A DNA stretch of 64,000 bases from Heliopora coerulea (lineage: Eukaryota; Cnidaria; Anthozoa; Scleralcyonacea; Helioporidae): contig JASJOG010000161.1 of NCBI GenBank assembly GCA_030142905.1, positions 496,001 through 560,000 on the forward strand, given 5' to 3'. The translations under genes were made by a program, and so were the position numbers. The notes below the pieces were generated by a model. The model did not search any database. It saw only the letters and a program-made list of their open reading frames with translations, and was not told the origin of the DNA. Shown in pieces: positions 34,570 through 44,491 of the stretch; position 1 is the first letter of the stretch, and every line of letters begins with the position of its first letter.

Positions 34570-34790
34570 CTCACCTGAGAGCAATACACTGCTTGTTCTG
34601 ATCGTTTCTTTAAGGTAGGAAGGGATGTAAGTCTCCGCTACAGAATTTTTGTGGAGGTGTCCCTCATTCACTAGACGTTTGAGATCAGGCGTCGAGCGAG
34701 TGCGACTGCTTATTGTCGACGACAAACCGTCATACCATAGCAGCAAAGACTTCTCGTCGTTCCTCTTCAACGCAGATAGACATTGTTCAA
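34570..34790 (-). CDS. Possible coding exon of unknown gene
   Basis: On the minus strand an open frame (KSLLLWYDGLSSTISSRTR ... PDLKRLVNEGHLHKNSVAE ... TYIPSYLKETIRTSSVLLS) ends exactly at CTCAG|GTGAGT, a perfect donor consensus. The composition is protein-like and not repeat-like. The 5' boundary is unclear: an in-frame TAA lies just upstream and no strong acceptor is evident. It could be an exon of an antisense gene nested in the kinase intron, or a coincidence. Confidence 0.25.
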
Positions 34791-36505
34791 ATTACCTAGA
34801 AGACATATTTGAAGATAGTAGAACCGTTTTTCTAACGAAAGGGGTTTATTCAGTTTTCCTCGTGTTGTTAACACCAAAGTACCGCTCCTTATGCAAATCA
34901 GTATTTTAGGCAAAATCGATGCTCAAGGCCAATCATTTTACAGAGTTTCGATCATGTGATTGATGTGTGATTGACACCGCTGCACTAATGGTCACTTCTG
35001 TTAAAAGAACCAACTAATGAGTGTAGCCAATCAGAGACCTTCAAAAAAATCACAATTAAGGCAAAACTTCGGGAAACCAATAACCGCCTATGATAAAGGC
35101 ACTCGACTAGTGAAGTAGCAGATTCGGACATTTTGACGACGACGAGTTGAACATACCATTTTGCAAATCAAAATGGCTTTGATCGGTCGTAAGTCACCTT
35201 AGGCAGCTGCCTTATTCGTTTAAACCTAAATTCGGTCCTGATCTATGAAGTCACTTTGTTGGTACAAGCATAATGACGCATTTGGAAATCTTGTATAATC
35301 TTGTGAATATTCACTGAAATCAATTGAAACCTTGCTCATTGCAAAGTTGATCAAACTAAACGCCATTACATCAAAACAATACACTATAGTGATTTTTAAA
35401 AAAATGGTGATGTAACTCAGTAAGTGTATTAGTCAGCATCCTGAACGAAAATCTTGGAAGACTTTTGAAACTCCTTTCCTGTACTGAAATTTCTTGAGTT
35501 GATGGATTGGCACTCGCCCCTACTCTGATACGCCTCAATTAGTATGCAAGAACTTTTGCATGAAAGAATGACTATTCACACACAGTTTTTTCCTAATCTC
35601 ACACTTTTCCTATGAAGACGTCTGGGAGAATTTAGTTATTAAATTGTCGTGGAAAATCAAAAATGTTTCTGGTTTATTCATTTTTGGTCAGTCTTGTTAT
35701 ATTTGAACAAAGAAGTTTTTACCCATGTTAGGTTGTACCCATTCTTTCGAGGCGTATTGGTCCCTGTCGTCAGGCAGAATTCAGCAAGAAAGGTTATTTC
35801 TAAGGAGTCTGGTTTTTAAAAGGGTTCTTAAACAATTTTTAGATGAAATGAATTAGTCCTTTGATTGTATTTTAGTTTAAGTGTATGTTTTATTTTTATG
35901 TATGTTATTAGAATATATAGTTAATTAGCTACAGAACCCTCGTTGATAGCAGTATTTGTTGATATTGATAAGGTTTAAATCCTGTATAAATATAGTATTA
36001 ATAATAATAATAATAATAATAATCGCTGAACCATATTCGCATTCCAGAATTTAGCTTTCTTACCGAAAAATTTACATGCATTCTAGAAAGTTCTAATCAG
36101 CATCCTTTACCTCATCCTCTGGCTCAACAACTTGTACCGACTACTTTCTTGTTGTGCCGACTACTCTACTTGTTTCCGAGAAGTTTCTTATAAATTATAT
36201 TGCTTACGTGCCGTCGGTTTTGAAACGCAACGTTTTCTGACAATTTCATAATAACTTAGACTTGTGATGTGATCTGAGTAAAACACTAGCACACTGAATG
36301 AATGCAGCACACTGAATCAATTCCCAAAGCTGTAAAAATGTTCATTTTGTTGACAGCTTTCACTACCTCCAAAACGATTAGGTGGAGCTCAGAATGTTGT
36401 TTTTCGATCATCAGATACACCTTTGGAAATTAACCGTCGTGACCAAACGTATAAAGAAAGAAAATAGTCGATGAATTGACTGTCTAATGGCAATTATGAA
36501 ACTTA
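34791..36505. other. Intronic non-coding DNA with (ATA)n microsatellite at 35997-36024
   Basis: No gene recognised. The AAT/ATA repeat has about nine units. Confidence 0.5.
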
Positions 36506-36806
36506 AGAGTAGTCTATAAACGGGGGATTCCGGCACATTTTTTAATCTTGGTCTGGGGAATCCCCGTAATGTGGACTCACATGATTTCACATTTCCTCAC
36601 ATGACGTCACACTCAACCACATGGGAACACTTTCGGTCACATTTCCTCACATGACGTCACTTCTGGTCACACATGGAGGTACTGCCGGTCAATCATGTGT
36701 AAATTATGATACTTATAAAAATATCAAAATGTTTCTAAGGCTTGTGTCCAAATATATTCTCATAAGTCTCAATCATTTCACTCATGTAATGTCCGTATGC
36801 TAAAGT
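36506..36806 (+). repeat. Polinton left terminal inverted repeat
   Basis: About 300 bp matching the reverse complement of 52512-52843, with a few substitutions and one roughly 30-bp indel. It contains a 23-bp direct repeat CACATTTCCTCACATGACGT(CAC) at 36588-36610 and 36638-36660. The last 24 codons of PolB lie inside it (36735-36806). Confidence 0.92.
36602..36659. promoter_or_regulatory. Pair of CRE/ATF consensus sites in left TIR
   Basis: TGACGTCA occurs at 36602-36609 and 36652-36659, within the 23-bp direct repeat. The right TIR has the same pair at 52659-52666 and 52709-52716. This palindrome is the full ATF/CREB site. ATF-type sites are known near adenovirus genome ends. A role in transcription or replication here is inferred. 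Confidence 0.5.
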
Positions 36807-39800
36807 CTCAATTTTATTATCCAAAATTATTCTTTAATCATCTGTTGAACTTAGAGCAACTTTTTCTATACTTTCAGTAAATACTTCATGATTTCGGTGT
36901 CTTATTAAGTTCATTTTTCTCGTTTGTTCTTCTTCACTAAATAAACAATCTTTATAATTTTGAAATGTTATATTATTTTTTATAACATTTTTATTTACAC
37001 CTTTGCATTTTTTCTCTTCAGCTCCTTTATACATTTTATAAGAAAATAATTTTGATCGCAGTCCAACATATTCTTCTAATATTTTCCCCCACATTCATCT
37101 TTTATCAATCCAATTATTTTTTATTTTTTCCTGTTGGAATTCCAGATGGGTGTTATTTTGGATAGTTACTTGTGTCGAACATTGTTTCAACATCCGAAAT
37201 TATATCTTTGTAAAAATCTTCAATGTAAATTTTATACAATAAACTATCAGTGTTTGTTAATAGCACTTCATTGTTATCCCCATACTTCTTCTTGATATAA
37301 TTGTAATAAAAATCGTACATTAAAGTTTTACTTAAATCTAATATGCTCATTCCTAAATATATAAGCTTATTTAGAATAATTTTTGTCTTATACATATGCA
37401 CAGCAATTAAATTTTCAGAAAATATTGTACATCTGTCAAAATTAGTTTTTGAAAATAATTTTTTCGATTTTTCTCCGTTACTACAAAGTTGAATATTAAC
37501 CCAGTTTCGAATATTTTCCATTGTTTTCCCGAATACGGGATTATTCATTAATTTGTAAAAATCTTTTTGAAAATCGCTTTTTGCACCTTTTCTCAGTTCT
37601 GTATTCTTGTCTACATATGATTTCATAAAATCTTCATAAAACCTAATACCTTTATGAATTTTTGTAATTTTTAACCCAAGACTCTCATACAGCTTCAAGT
37701 TTTCATAATGTAAAACATATCTTTTCTTGTTGTAAAGATTTGGGACAAGCTTTTCCACGGTTCCAGTTCTCATTTTTTCTGGTGACAGCGGATAGTCATT
37801 ATGTTCATCATGCAACTCCTCAGGATATTTCAAGTCAACTTCTAATATACAAGGAATACTTTTCCAATTTTGAAATTCTCCTTCATTCATCCATTTAAAA
37901 TCTCTCACAGGAAGTTTTCTACTCATTGCCCAGCTGTATAAATTATTTGCATCTAAATATTGAATATATACATTCTCTTCCTTAGGATCATAACCAGACT
38001 CCATATATAGATTGTTTGCTTTTGCATATCTTTTGAAAACTGTTGACACTCCTCCACGAATTCCATTTTCAATCATAAGGTACATTTCAGAATCTGACAA
38101 CAACTCAAGTTCAACTCTGGTCATTTTTAACATTGCATCCCAACTCAATCCTGGAGAGGTATAATACCAAGCAGGATCCAACTTATAATTTTCTTTACAA
38201 ACTTTTCTAAAATTTTCAAAAACATCTGCCAAAAGTATCACATCTGTCTTTAAATACAAATTGTGATATTCTCTCATATTTAAGATTTTAAATCTTTTCC
38301 AAACCTTCTGTGCATGTTCATAATCTTCTTCTGTTATATTTTCATCATTTAATTTTGAATAAAATTCTTCAATATGAGGTAATTTTTCATTATTTAATTT
38401 TTCAATGGAATCAAACCAATCATATGGAAACACTCATTTTCTAGTTAATAACTCGCTATCTTCTTTGTTTTTATAAAATTTTTTCATAATATTTAAATCT
38501 TCATTTTTATCTAAATTTTTAACCAAACCTGCCAAACTACTTTGCATAAATTTAAAACTATCTATAAATCTAATTTGTTTTTTAACATTAATCAATTCTT
38601 TAATTTAAACTTTTTCTCTGGCATTAGCACTTCTTCATATTCAATAATGTTTGCTTTACATTTACTTTTAAATTGTTTTTCTGTAATTATTTTTTTCGTC
38701 TCAAATTATCTACAATAATTTCTTTTGTAAATGAAATATATTTGTCTTCTGTATTTGGGATGCAGTTTATTGATCCTTCTGTAACTCCGAGATTTTTTAT
38801 AAACAAATGCGAGTCATAATTTTGTAAATTGTGAAATATAACTGGAACAAATTTAGGTTTTTTCATTTTTGAATTACAGCTAATACATGCAGCTCCACTA
38901 TATTTTCCAGTATAATGACAATGATCAGCAACTTTAGTAGATGCAGAGCCCAAAGGGTGATCGTTTTCAAATTCATTCCCACAAGCATAACATTGATCAG
39001 GTTTTTCAAAATTTTAATTATCCTTTTCTCCAAATATTATCTTTTTTGGAAATTTAAATTCTTCATATATTTTTTAATATTATTTTCTAAACTTTTCACA
39101 AATTTTAAAGACACATCATCATCATCATCATCATTATGTTGCTGTATTTTACTAATTTTGGTTTATATAAATTGTCATCAAAAAATTTTATCAAATAGCA
39201 ATATCCAGATGGTTCATGTTTTTGAAATTGTCTGGTATTATCTCCAATGTTTTTACCTTCAGCTGCGCTGTCCTCTGATTTTAGATAGCATTCAAAATCT
39301 GCATAAATTACAAATGGAACATCATGCATTCTTTTATAATTTCATAAACTTTAATTTTTAACCTTTACTTGGGTATTCAGTTTTTTCACATTTATACTTT
39401 CTACAATACTCTAAATGAGTTTCAAGAGTTTGCTTATTTCTAAAATGTTGTAAACAATAATTGCAAAAATGTATTTTTTCTTTATGTTTATTAACTTGAC
39501 TTGAAAATAATCTTCTTATGTTTTTAATTAAGCAATAATGTTTGTTATTCTGTTCATTGCTTATTAACAATATATTCACATGTGAATCAGGTTTCTCTAC
39601 CTTACCCACTCTCAAAGGAAAAAATTCATGCTTTTTATTTTCTTCATTATATCCAAACACATTAATTGCAATGTTATTATTTTTTTCACATTTGTCAATA
39701 TCTCAAAATCCACATGGAAATTCCATCCCTTTAATATTAAAACTCTCAACTTTCTTTTTTAGAATTTTTGTAATTCTGCTAGGATTTTCCAAATCTGGAG

Positions 39801-40593
39801 TTGTTTTCAAAAGTTCACTTATCCCCACACACCACAATAAACATTTTTGATCTTCATTTCTAGGATTAATAATTGCATTTTTTTCTTTCAAAAAAATTTG
39901 GAAGTGTTATATAAGATGATGCATTTAATTGTTGAATTCTATTAATATTTAAAACTATTTTTAAACTCCTATAAAATTCCCCCAAACTTCCATTTGTTAA
40001 ATATTCTTCAAACCTTTGGATAATTTTATCTTTCATTATGTTAAATGTATTATCAAAATTTGTTTCAGAAAAAATTGTTATATATTTACTATTAAAATGT
40101 GCTTTATCCATAGTTTCTTCTCCAGTTGTAGGATTTGTTTTTTTCATCAAACACACAAGACGCAATTGTCGTTTTGTACTTGGGTATTCTTTAAATTTTT
40201 CAATAACCAATGGTTTTATTTTTTCCAACACACTCATAGGATCAAATAAGATATTCAGCTTTCACTGAATCTATTTCATATCTCATTGAGACTTTCAACG
40301 CTTCTCTATCCAACTCAAACTTAATTTCAGGTTTTTTCTGTAGTTTGTCAAATATATCTGAAACACTTTTTTTCAGCTGTTCATACCAGCTTTAACTCAT
40401 TTCTTTTGGTCCTCCTTGCTTTTTCACAAATTCATCAAATGTTTTGTTTAATTTTTGCTGAAGTCTGGTTTTTTTTGTTTTCTTTTGTATAAGGTCTTTT
40501 TTCCTTTATATATTTTTTTGGTAATAATAAAGCAACATTATTACTACTATCAGGGACTGGTGCATCCATTAAGTTTACATTTGCAGTGCTCAT
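36735..40593 (-). pseudogene. Polinton protein-primed DNA polymerase B, broken
   Basis: This would replicate the element. Read from ATG at 40593 (after TATAAAAGAATAAAAAATG), the order is: an N-terminal region with SSYITLP; ECLLW-type block KCLLWCVGISELLKT; zinc finger CNYCLQHF...HLEYC (about 39400-39450); exonuclease I FVIYADFECYLK (about 39290-39320); DHCHYTGKY...CISC (about 38880-38930); exonuclease II FHNLQNYDSHLF; palm motif A LDANNLYSWAMS; motif B KLMNNPVFGKT; and motif C TNTDSLLY (about 37225-37250). The thumb is VGLRSKLFSY...KGVNKNVIK, and the C-terminus LAYGHYMSE runs into the TIR. Motif C has Asn where the first catalytic Asp (DTD) is expected. At least eight stops or frameshifts interrupt it, including a TGA before VFPYDW and a cluster at 37095-37152. 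Full length would be about 1,280 codons. Confidence 0.93.
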
Positions 40594-40664
40594 TTTTTAT
40601 TCTTTTATATGTATTTTTTTCTTAAGTAAAAAATCATATTCATGATAAATATGATTTTTCAAAA

Positions 40665-40936
40665 ATTAAATTTTATTATATTAAAATTAATTTTTTTAGG
40701 TCTTGTTTTTAAAATAATTTTATAAGTTGTGTAAATTTTTTCACCAACCTCATAATCAATATAAAAATCATTAAAAACACAAAATTTTTTATCATAATCG
40801 ATAAAATATTCATGGTGATGTAAAAACTCTCCTGCCCTGAAAGTTTCACAATTTCATTTGTAAAAATTCTAAATAATGTGTCTTTATTATAATAAAAATA
40901 ATTTAAAAATACTTTAACAATTTTTTCTTTTTTCAT
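40665..40936 (-). pseudogene. Small Polinton protein, frameshifted, unknown function
   Basis: The start MKKEKIVKVFLNYFYYNK follows TATATAATAAAAAAGAATG. The frame shifts around 40835. The alternative frame then gives an Asp/Tyr-rich, protein-like tail (HHHEYFIDYDKKF ... DYEVGEKIYTTYKI) to a stop near 40665, while the original frame turns into Ile/Leu/Met-rich text. I do not recognise the family. It lies between PolB and the next small gene, all on the minus strand. Confidence 0.45.
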
Positions 40937-40976
40937 TCTTTTTTATTATATATAATTTTTTTCTTAAGATTAAAAC

Positions 40977-41237
40977 TCATAATTAAGTTTTAAAATATTA
41001 AATTGTGGAATTTGATTTTTAGTATATTTTTTTAACAATTTATTTCTATAACACACAACATCACTAAAATCTAAATTGTAAATTTTAAAAATTGATAAAA
41101 CCTTCTTTTTAAATTTATTGAACTTCTAAAACAATAGGGTGATATTACACTACACAATACCTTGCAATTATTCTTTGTTGAATTTTTTACAATTCCAAAT
41201 CTGCAAAAAGTTAAAATATTTTCTAATAAATTCATTA
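40977..41237 (-). pseudogene. Small Polinton protein, frameshifted, unknown function
   Basis: The frame starts MNLLENILTFCRFGIVK after an AT-rich leader and runs about 60 codons. A frameshift near 41090 leads to a second protein-like stretch (SDVVCYRNKLLKKYTKNQIP) ending near 40977. No family is recognised. Position and orientation within the minus-strand block support a real, now broken, gene. Confidence 0.35.
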
Positions 41238-41245
41238 TTTTATTA

Positions 41246-41581
41246 TTAACCTTTTATAACTATAAAAATATTTTCACCCACACGCAAATCTCTTCTTGTT
41301 TTAATTTTCTTGGATATGATTTCAGGGTTTACTCCAACTCTTTTTGCAGCTGAATACATACTTTTAAAACTTAATATTTCTCCAGTTTGTTTGTTTATTA
41401 AAATTATAGATATTGGGTTTTGCATTTGTTTTCTACATTTTTCAAAAATTTCATTAAGTTTAGAAATTTCCAAACCAAGCATTTTTTCAAGTTCATTTTT
41501 TTTATATTTTCCATAATATTTTATTTTTTGGTCCCACACCATTGTTGATAATTGTCTATTTGTATAAAAACTTTTTACCAT
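41246..41581 (-). CDS. Small DNA-binding-like protein with NUMOD1-type motif
   Basis: The start MVKSFYTNRQL follows TATATAAATAAAATG and is preferred over the longer frame to 41632, which would run through that leader. About 111 residues remain open. An N-terminal helical part (KNELEKMLGLEISKLNEIF) precedes PISIILINKQTGEILSFKSM then YSAAKRVGVNPEIISKKIK. This resembles NUMOD1/IENR-type helix-turn-helix repeats that accompany homing endonucleases. No nuclease domain is fused. It is divergent to the nuclease gene at 41615 with only about 33 bp between the two start codons, so the pair shares one promoter region. Confidence 0.55.
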   Translation of the reverse strand: MVKSFYTNRQLSTMVWDQKIKYYGKYKKNELEKMLGLEISKLNEIFEKCRKQMQNPISIILINKQTGEILSFKSMYSAAKRVGVNPEIISKKIKTRRDLRVGENIFIVIKG

Positions 41582-41614
41582 TTTATTTATATATATTTTT
41601 TTCTTAAATAAATC

Positions 41615-41988
41615 ATGGAAAATGATGATCAAGGATCGCTAGAGTGTGATTTACATATATCAGTTGTTAAACACATAAGAAAATATTATAAAAATTTTTT
41701 AATCGATGCCGGTCTTGGAGAGTTACAAAAAATAAAACAATTAAGAATAACCTCATGGAAAAAAGGATACACAAATGGCAAACCAGATTTATTAATTTTT
41801 AATCTTTCTGAGAGTTATAAGGGATTTGCAATTGAATTTAAAACCCCAAAAGGAAATGGAAAACTATCTTCAAAACAAAAAACCTATTTAAAAATTTAGA
41901 AAAAAATGGTTGGAAAGTTTTAGTAAGTAATAATTTTAAAGAATGTATTTTTGAACTTGAAAAATATAATAGATATTTAAAAAATTAA
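41615..41988 (+). pseudogene. PD-(D/E)XK nuclease, VRR-NUC-like, with one frameshift
   Basis: This is a predicted small endonuclease or Holliday-junction resolvase-like enzyme. It starts MENDDQGSLECDLHISVV. The catalytic signature is GKPDLLIFN (PD) followed by FAIEFKTPKGNGKLS (E-x-K), and the frame then stops at 41899 after KQKTYLKI. The expected tail (GWKVLVSNNFKECIFELEKY) lies one frame over and ends at 41988, so a single-base deletion in an A-run near 41893 breaks it. Total length is about 124 codons. VRR-NUC domains occur in phages, giant viruses and related elements. Here it is the only gene on the plus strand in the left half. Confidence 0.7.
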
Positions 41989-41996
41989 TTTTTCTT

Positions 41997-42263
41997 TTAA
42001 ATATCTTTTCTTAACATACAAAATGCATCAAAATTTTTAACAAATACTGTAAGATTTTCTTCCAATTTTTCAATATTAAATCTTTTTGCCTCTATTAGAT
42101 AATTCAAAAACTTGATATAGTTTAAATTTTTTCTATTTTTTGGAACTCTCTTAATTTCATATGTGAAAAAAATTTCTCTTTTACATTCAGAAATTTTTTT
42201 ATGATAAATTGGAATAATTTTTTCAAATTCTTTTATATCTTCTGCTCCGCTGTGTTCACTCAT
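41997..42263 (-). CDS. Small Polinton protein (88 aa), unknown
   Basis: Intact frame MSEHSGAEDIKEFEKIIPIY..., charged and probably helical (KFLNYLIEAKRFNIEKLEEN), with no membrane segment. It starts at ATATAAAAAAATAAATGAGTGA, where the possible upstream frame ends in an ATGAGTGA overlap. The N-terminal SEHSGAE resembles the start of the 181-residue protein at 51463. Function unknown. Confidence 0.55.
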   Translation of the reverse strand: MSEHSGAEDIKEFEKIIPIYHKKISECKREIFFTYEIKRVPKNRKNLNYIKFLNYLIEAKRFNIEKLEENLTVFVKNFDAFCMLRKDI

Positions 42264-42369
42264 TTATTTTTTTATATTCTTTTTCATGAACTTGTTGCTT
42301 CACTGAGACAGTACTTGCACCGGCTTTGCCGTTTGGTCGATCGCATTGCTTACTATTTTATTTATACAA

Positions 42370-42795
42370 TTATATAAATTTATAAACTATGAAGCCTCCT
42401 GAAATCCCAACCAGAAAAAAAGCAACATTTTGATATTCTTTCATTTCTTCTGAAGGTTTATAATAATCTTCCAATTTTGGTTCTTCTGAGGTGTTATATT
42501 CTTGCTCATGACAAACAAATTCGCCGCTTTGCTTATTAATTTCTGTCAAAGTTTTTAAAGACATGTTTGTTTGATTTATATCTGCATTTGCAACAGATAA
42601 TTGTTGCCTTAATTTTTCAATTTCTTCTTTTCACTTCTCTTCATACAATTTTTCTTTATCTTTTGCTAATTTTTCCATTGCTTCATTATGTCTTTTTATC
42701 TCTTTTTTATATCCAGTATGATTAAGTTTACTAAATAAAAATCCAGCACCTGCAAAAGTAACAGCATTAAATAAACCTCCAATAAACGTTTCCAT
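42370..42795 (-). pseudogene. Coiled-coil protein with two hydrophobic ends, one in-frame stop
   Basis: The ATG at 42795 follows AATAAAAATAAATGG. The N-terminus FIGGLFNAVTFAGAGFLFSK is hydrophobic. A long charged coiled coil follows (EAMEKLAKDKEKLYEEK, then a TGA where Trp is likely, then KEEIEKLRQQLSVANADI). The C-terminus FFLVGISGGFIVYKF is a membrane-type segment. The frame stays coding-like beyond the stop at 42370 to about 42242 (GKAGASTVSVKQQVHEKEY), with two further stops. It is probably a membrane-associated virion protein; the family is not recognised. Confidence 0.55.
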
Positions 42796-42809
42796 TTATT
42801 TTTATTCAT

Positions 42810-43643
42810 TTTATTTTTTAGTTACATCGCTTTGCATTTATTTGGTAATAATATATATTACCAATCCTACAACAATTATGGGAAAATAATTTCCAATTTC
42901 TACTATTCCTTTTCCACTTGCTTCTTAAATTTTTTCCCATGGTATAATTTGTTTTTTTCTTTCTGCTGGTGTAAGTTTTTTCCATTTTATTACCGCATTT
43001 CTTTCCACATCTTACCCAACGCTTTTTTAATCCTAAACTCAATCCAGTTACAAGTGTTATAATTGTTAATCCAACACCCATTTCTATTCCTGCATTTCTT
43101 AAAATTTTATTCAATTCTTTTTTTTCCCAATTGTCATAATGATATCTAATATCATCTATAATTTGATTCATTTCATTTGGATCAGCAATTTCACCATTTG
43201 TTGTTTTAAATTTTCTAATGGGATGGACTTTAACATCATTTTCATTAAAAAATGGTTCACCATAATTTTCAAATTCATAATCGGTAAAACTTTTTTGTTT
43301 TTGACGAAACTGTTTTTTCAATAGTGAAATCTTGTTGCTCAATTAAATAATTAATAAATTTTGGATTTATAGATTCATCTACAGTTAATAATTTATCTCT
43401 AAACAAGTATTGAATATTTTCAACTTTAACTTTATATTCATATTCACTAACAAAACTTTCTGCTAAATTTACACTTTTATCATTCAAAGGAAGTAGTGAA
43501 GTTGGGCCATAAGGTTGATAAATTCTTGTTTCATCAATGTCATCATTTTCAACTTTATCATCCCAATAATTATCCCAATCATACGAATCATTGTGACTTT
43601 CTCTATTTCTGAGATCTTGTAATTCAATATCTCCTTTTTCCAT
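42810..43643 (-). pseudogene. Polinton membrane/virion protein, frameshifted, unknown
   Basis: Starting at ATG 43643 (CATAAATAAATGG) the frame MEKGDIELQDLRNRESHNDS is open to YLIEQQDFTI. A frameshift near 43320 continues it in the frame KKQFRQKQKSFTDYEFENYG ... DPNEMNQIIDDIRYHYDNW to a membrane segment (MGVGLTIITLVTGLSLGL). A second frameshift near 43010 leads to LTPAERKKQIIPWEK and another hydrophobic segment (NYFPIIVVGLVIYIIT). Total length is about 275 codons, with an acidic soluble N-terminus and two C-terminal membrane segments. No family is recognised. The size and context fit a structural protein. Confidence 0.5.
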
Positions 43644-43647
43644 TTAT

Positions 43648-43884
43648 TTATGTAGTTTTAAATGGATCTGAAGGAATCCATTTTTTGTCTTGTGCATATT
43701 TAAATCCAAGTGTTGATAATCCTACAGCTGCTGTAAGTTTTAAAGTAGGCACTAAACTAGCTGGAGTTGACAAACCATCGTTAAAAACTTTTCTTGTTAT
43801 CATACCAACACCCACAACACCCAATGTAATTAGTATAGAATCGTATAATTCGTTCATAACTTCTTTTCTATTCATTGCGGTCAT
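43648..43884 (-). CDS. Small membrane protein (78 aa)
   Basis: Intact frame MTAMNRKEVMNELYDSILIT... starting at CTATATAAATAAATG. Two hydrophobic stretches (SILITLGVVGVGMI and SLVPTLKLTAAVGLSTLGF) suggest a two-pass membrane protein. It ends four bases before the next gene's ATG (43643). Function unknown. Confidence 0.55.
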   Translation of the reverse strand: MTAMNRKEVMNELYDSILITLGVVGVGMITRKVFNDGLSTPASLVPTLKLTAAVGLSTLGFKYAQDKKWIPSDPFKTT

Positions 43885-43909
43885 TTATTTATATAGATAA
43901 AAAATTTTT

Positions 43910-44341
43910 TTATAAATTTTCAATAGAACATTTTTTTTCTCTACCTTGGAAGGTGCTATCGTCATTCTTCTTTTTTACATTATTTACGATGTCTTTTTCT
44001 TCTCTGATTTCTCCTTTGTCTCTTTTATATGAATAATATAATCCACCAAGTGCGGCAACAAGCCCCACACCTCCGATAAAATATCTAAAATCTATGTAAT
44101 CAGTTATTTCTCTTTGTTCATTTTTCACTTCTTTTTCTACTCTAGAAGCTTAAATTTGTCTTGCTTTTCTTTCTTTTGCTTCTCTTGAAATTTTTGCTAA
44201 TCTTTTTCCCAATTCTACTTTTCTTGGATCTTTTACTTTAGCAGTTTTTTCAACTGTTGTTACTTTAGCATTGCTGACTTTGCTGTTTTCAAGCATGTCT
44301 GGCTTCCCCGTTTTTTTACTTTGGTCACTCTGTTCACTCAT
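43910..44341 (-). pseudogene. Single-pass membrane protein with basic helix, one in-frame stop
   Basis: Starts MSEQSDQSKKTGKPDMLE at GGTATAAATAAATG. A Lys/Arg/Glu-rich helix (KRLAKISREAKERKARQI) ends in a TAA at about 44150-44152. The same frame continues with SRVEKEVKNEQREITDYIDF and a membrane segment (YFIGGVGLVAALGGLYYSY), then a charged tail. Because the frame is unchanged across the TAA, this is one gene of about 143 codons with a nonsense mutation. The family is not recognised. Confidence 0.6.
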
Positions 44342-44409
44342 TTATTTATACCTTGATTTGTTTTTATAATTTTATTTAAAATTTATTCAAAGTTATTACA
44401 AGTTGTCAC

Positions 44410-44491
44410 AAGTGTATTTAAAATTTATTGTAAGTGTATTTAAAATTTATTGTAAGTGTATTTAAAATTTATTGCAAGTGTATTTTAAATT
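44410..44491. repeat. 22-bp tandem repeat, 3.7 copies
   Basis: AAGTGTATTTAAAATTTATT(GT) is repeated at 44410, 44432, 44454 and, partially, 44476. It lies between the fiber gene and the 44341 gene and overlaps the last codons of the fiber gene. Confidence 0.85.

Noticed and set aside
36621..36803. 60-codon ORF present in both Polinton TIRs
   Set aside because: It is antisense to the PolB C-terminus and repeated only because the TIR is repeated; no start motif of the TATAAATAAATG type.
44410..44491. CRISPR-like array
   Set aside because: Units are directly adjacent without spacers and the genome is eukaryotic; it is a simple tandem repeat.
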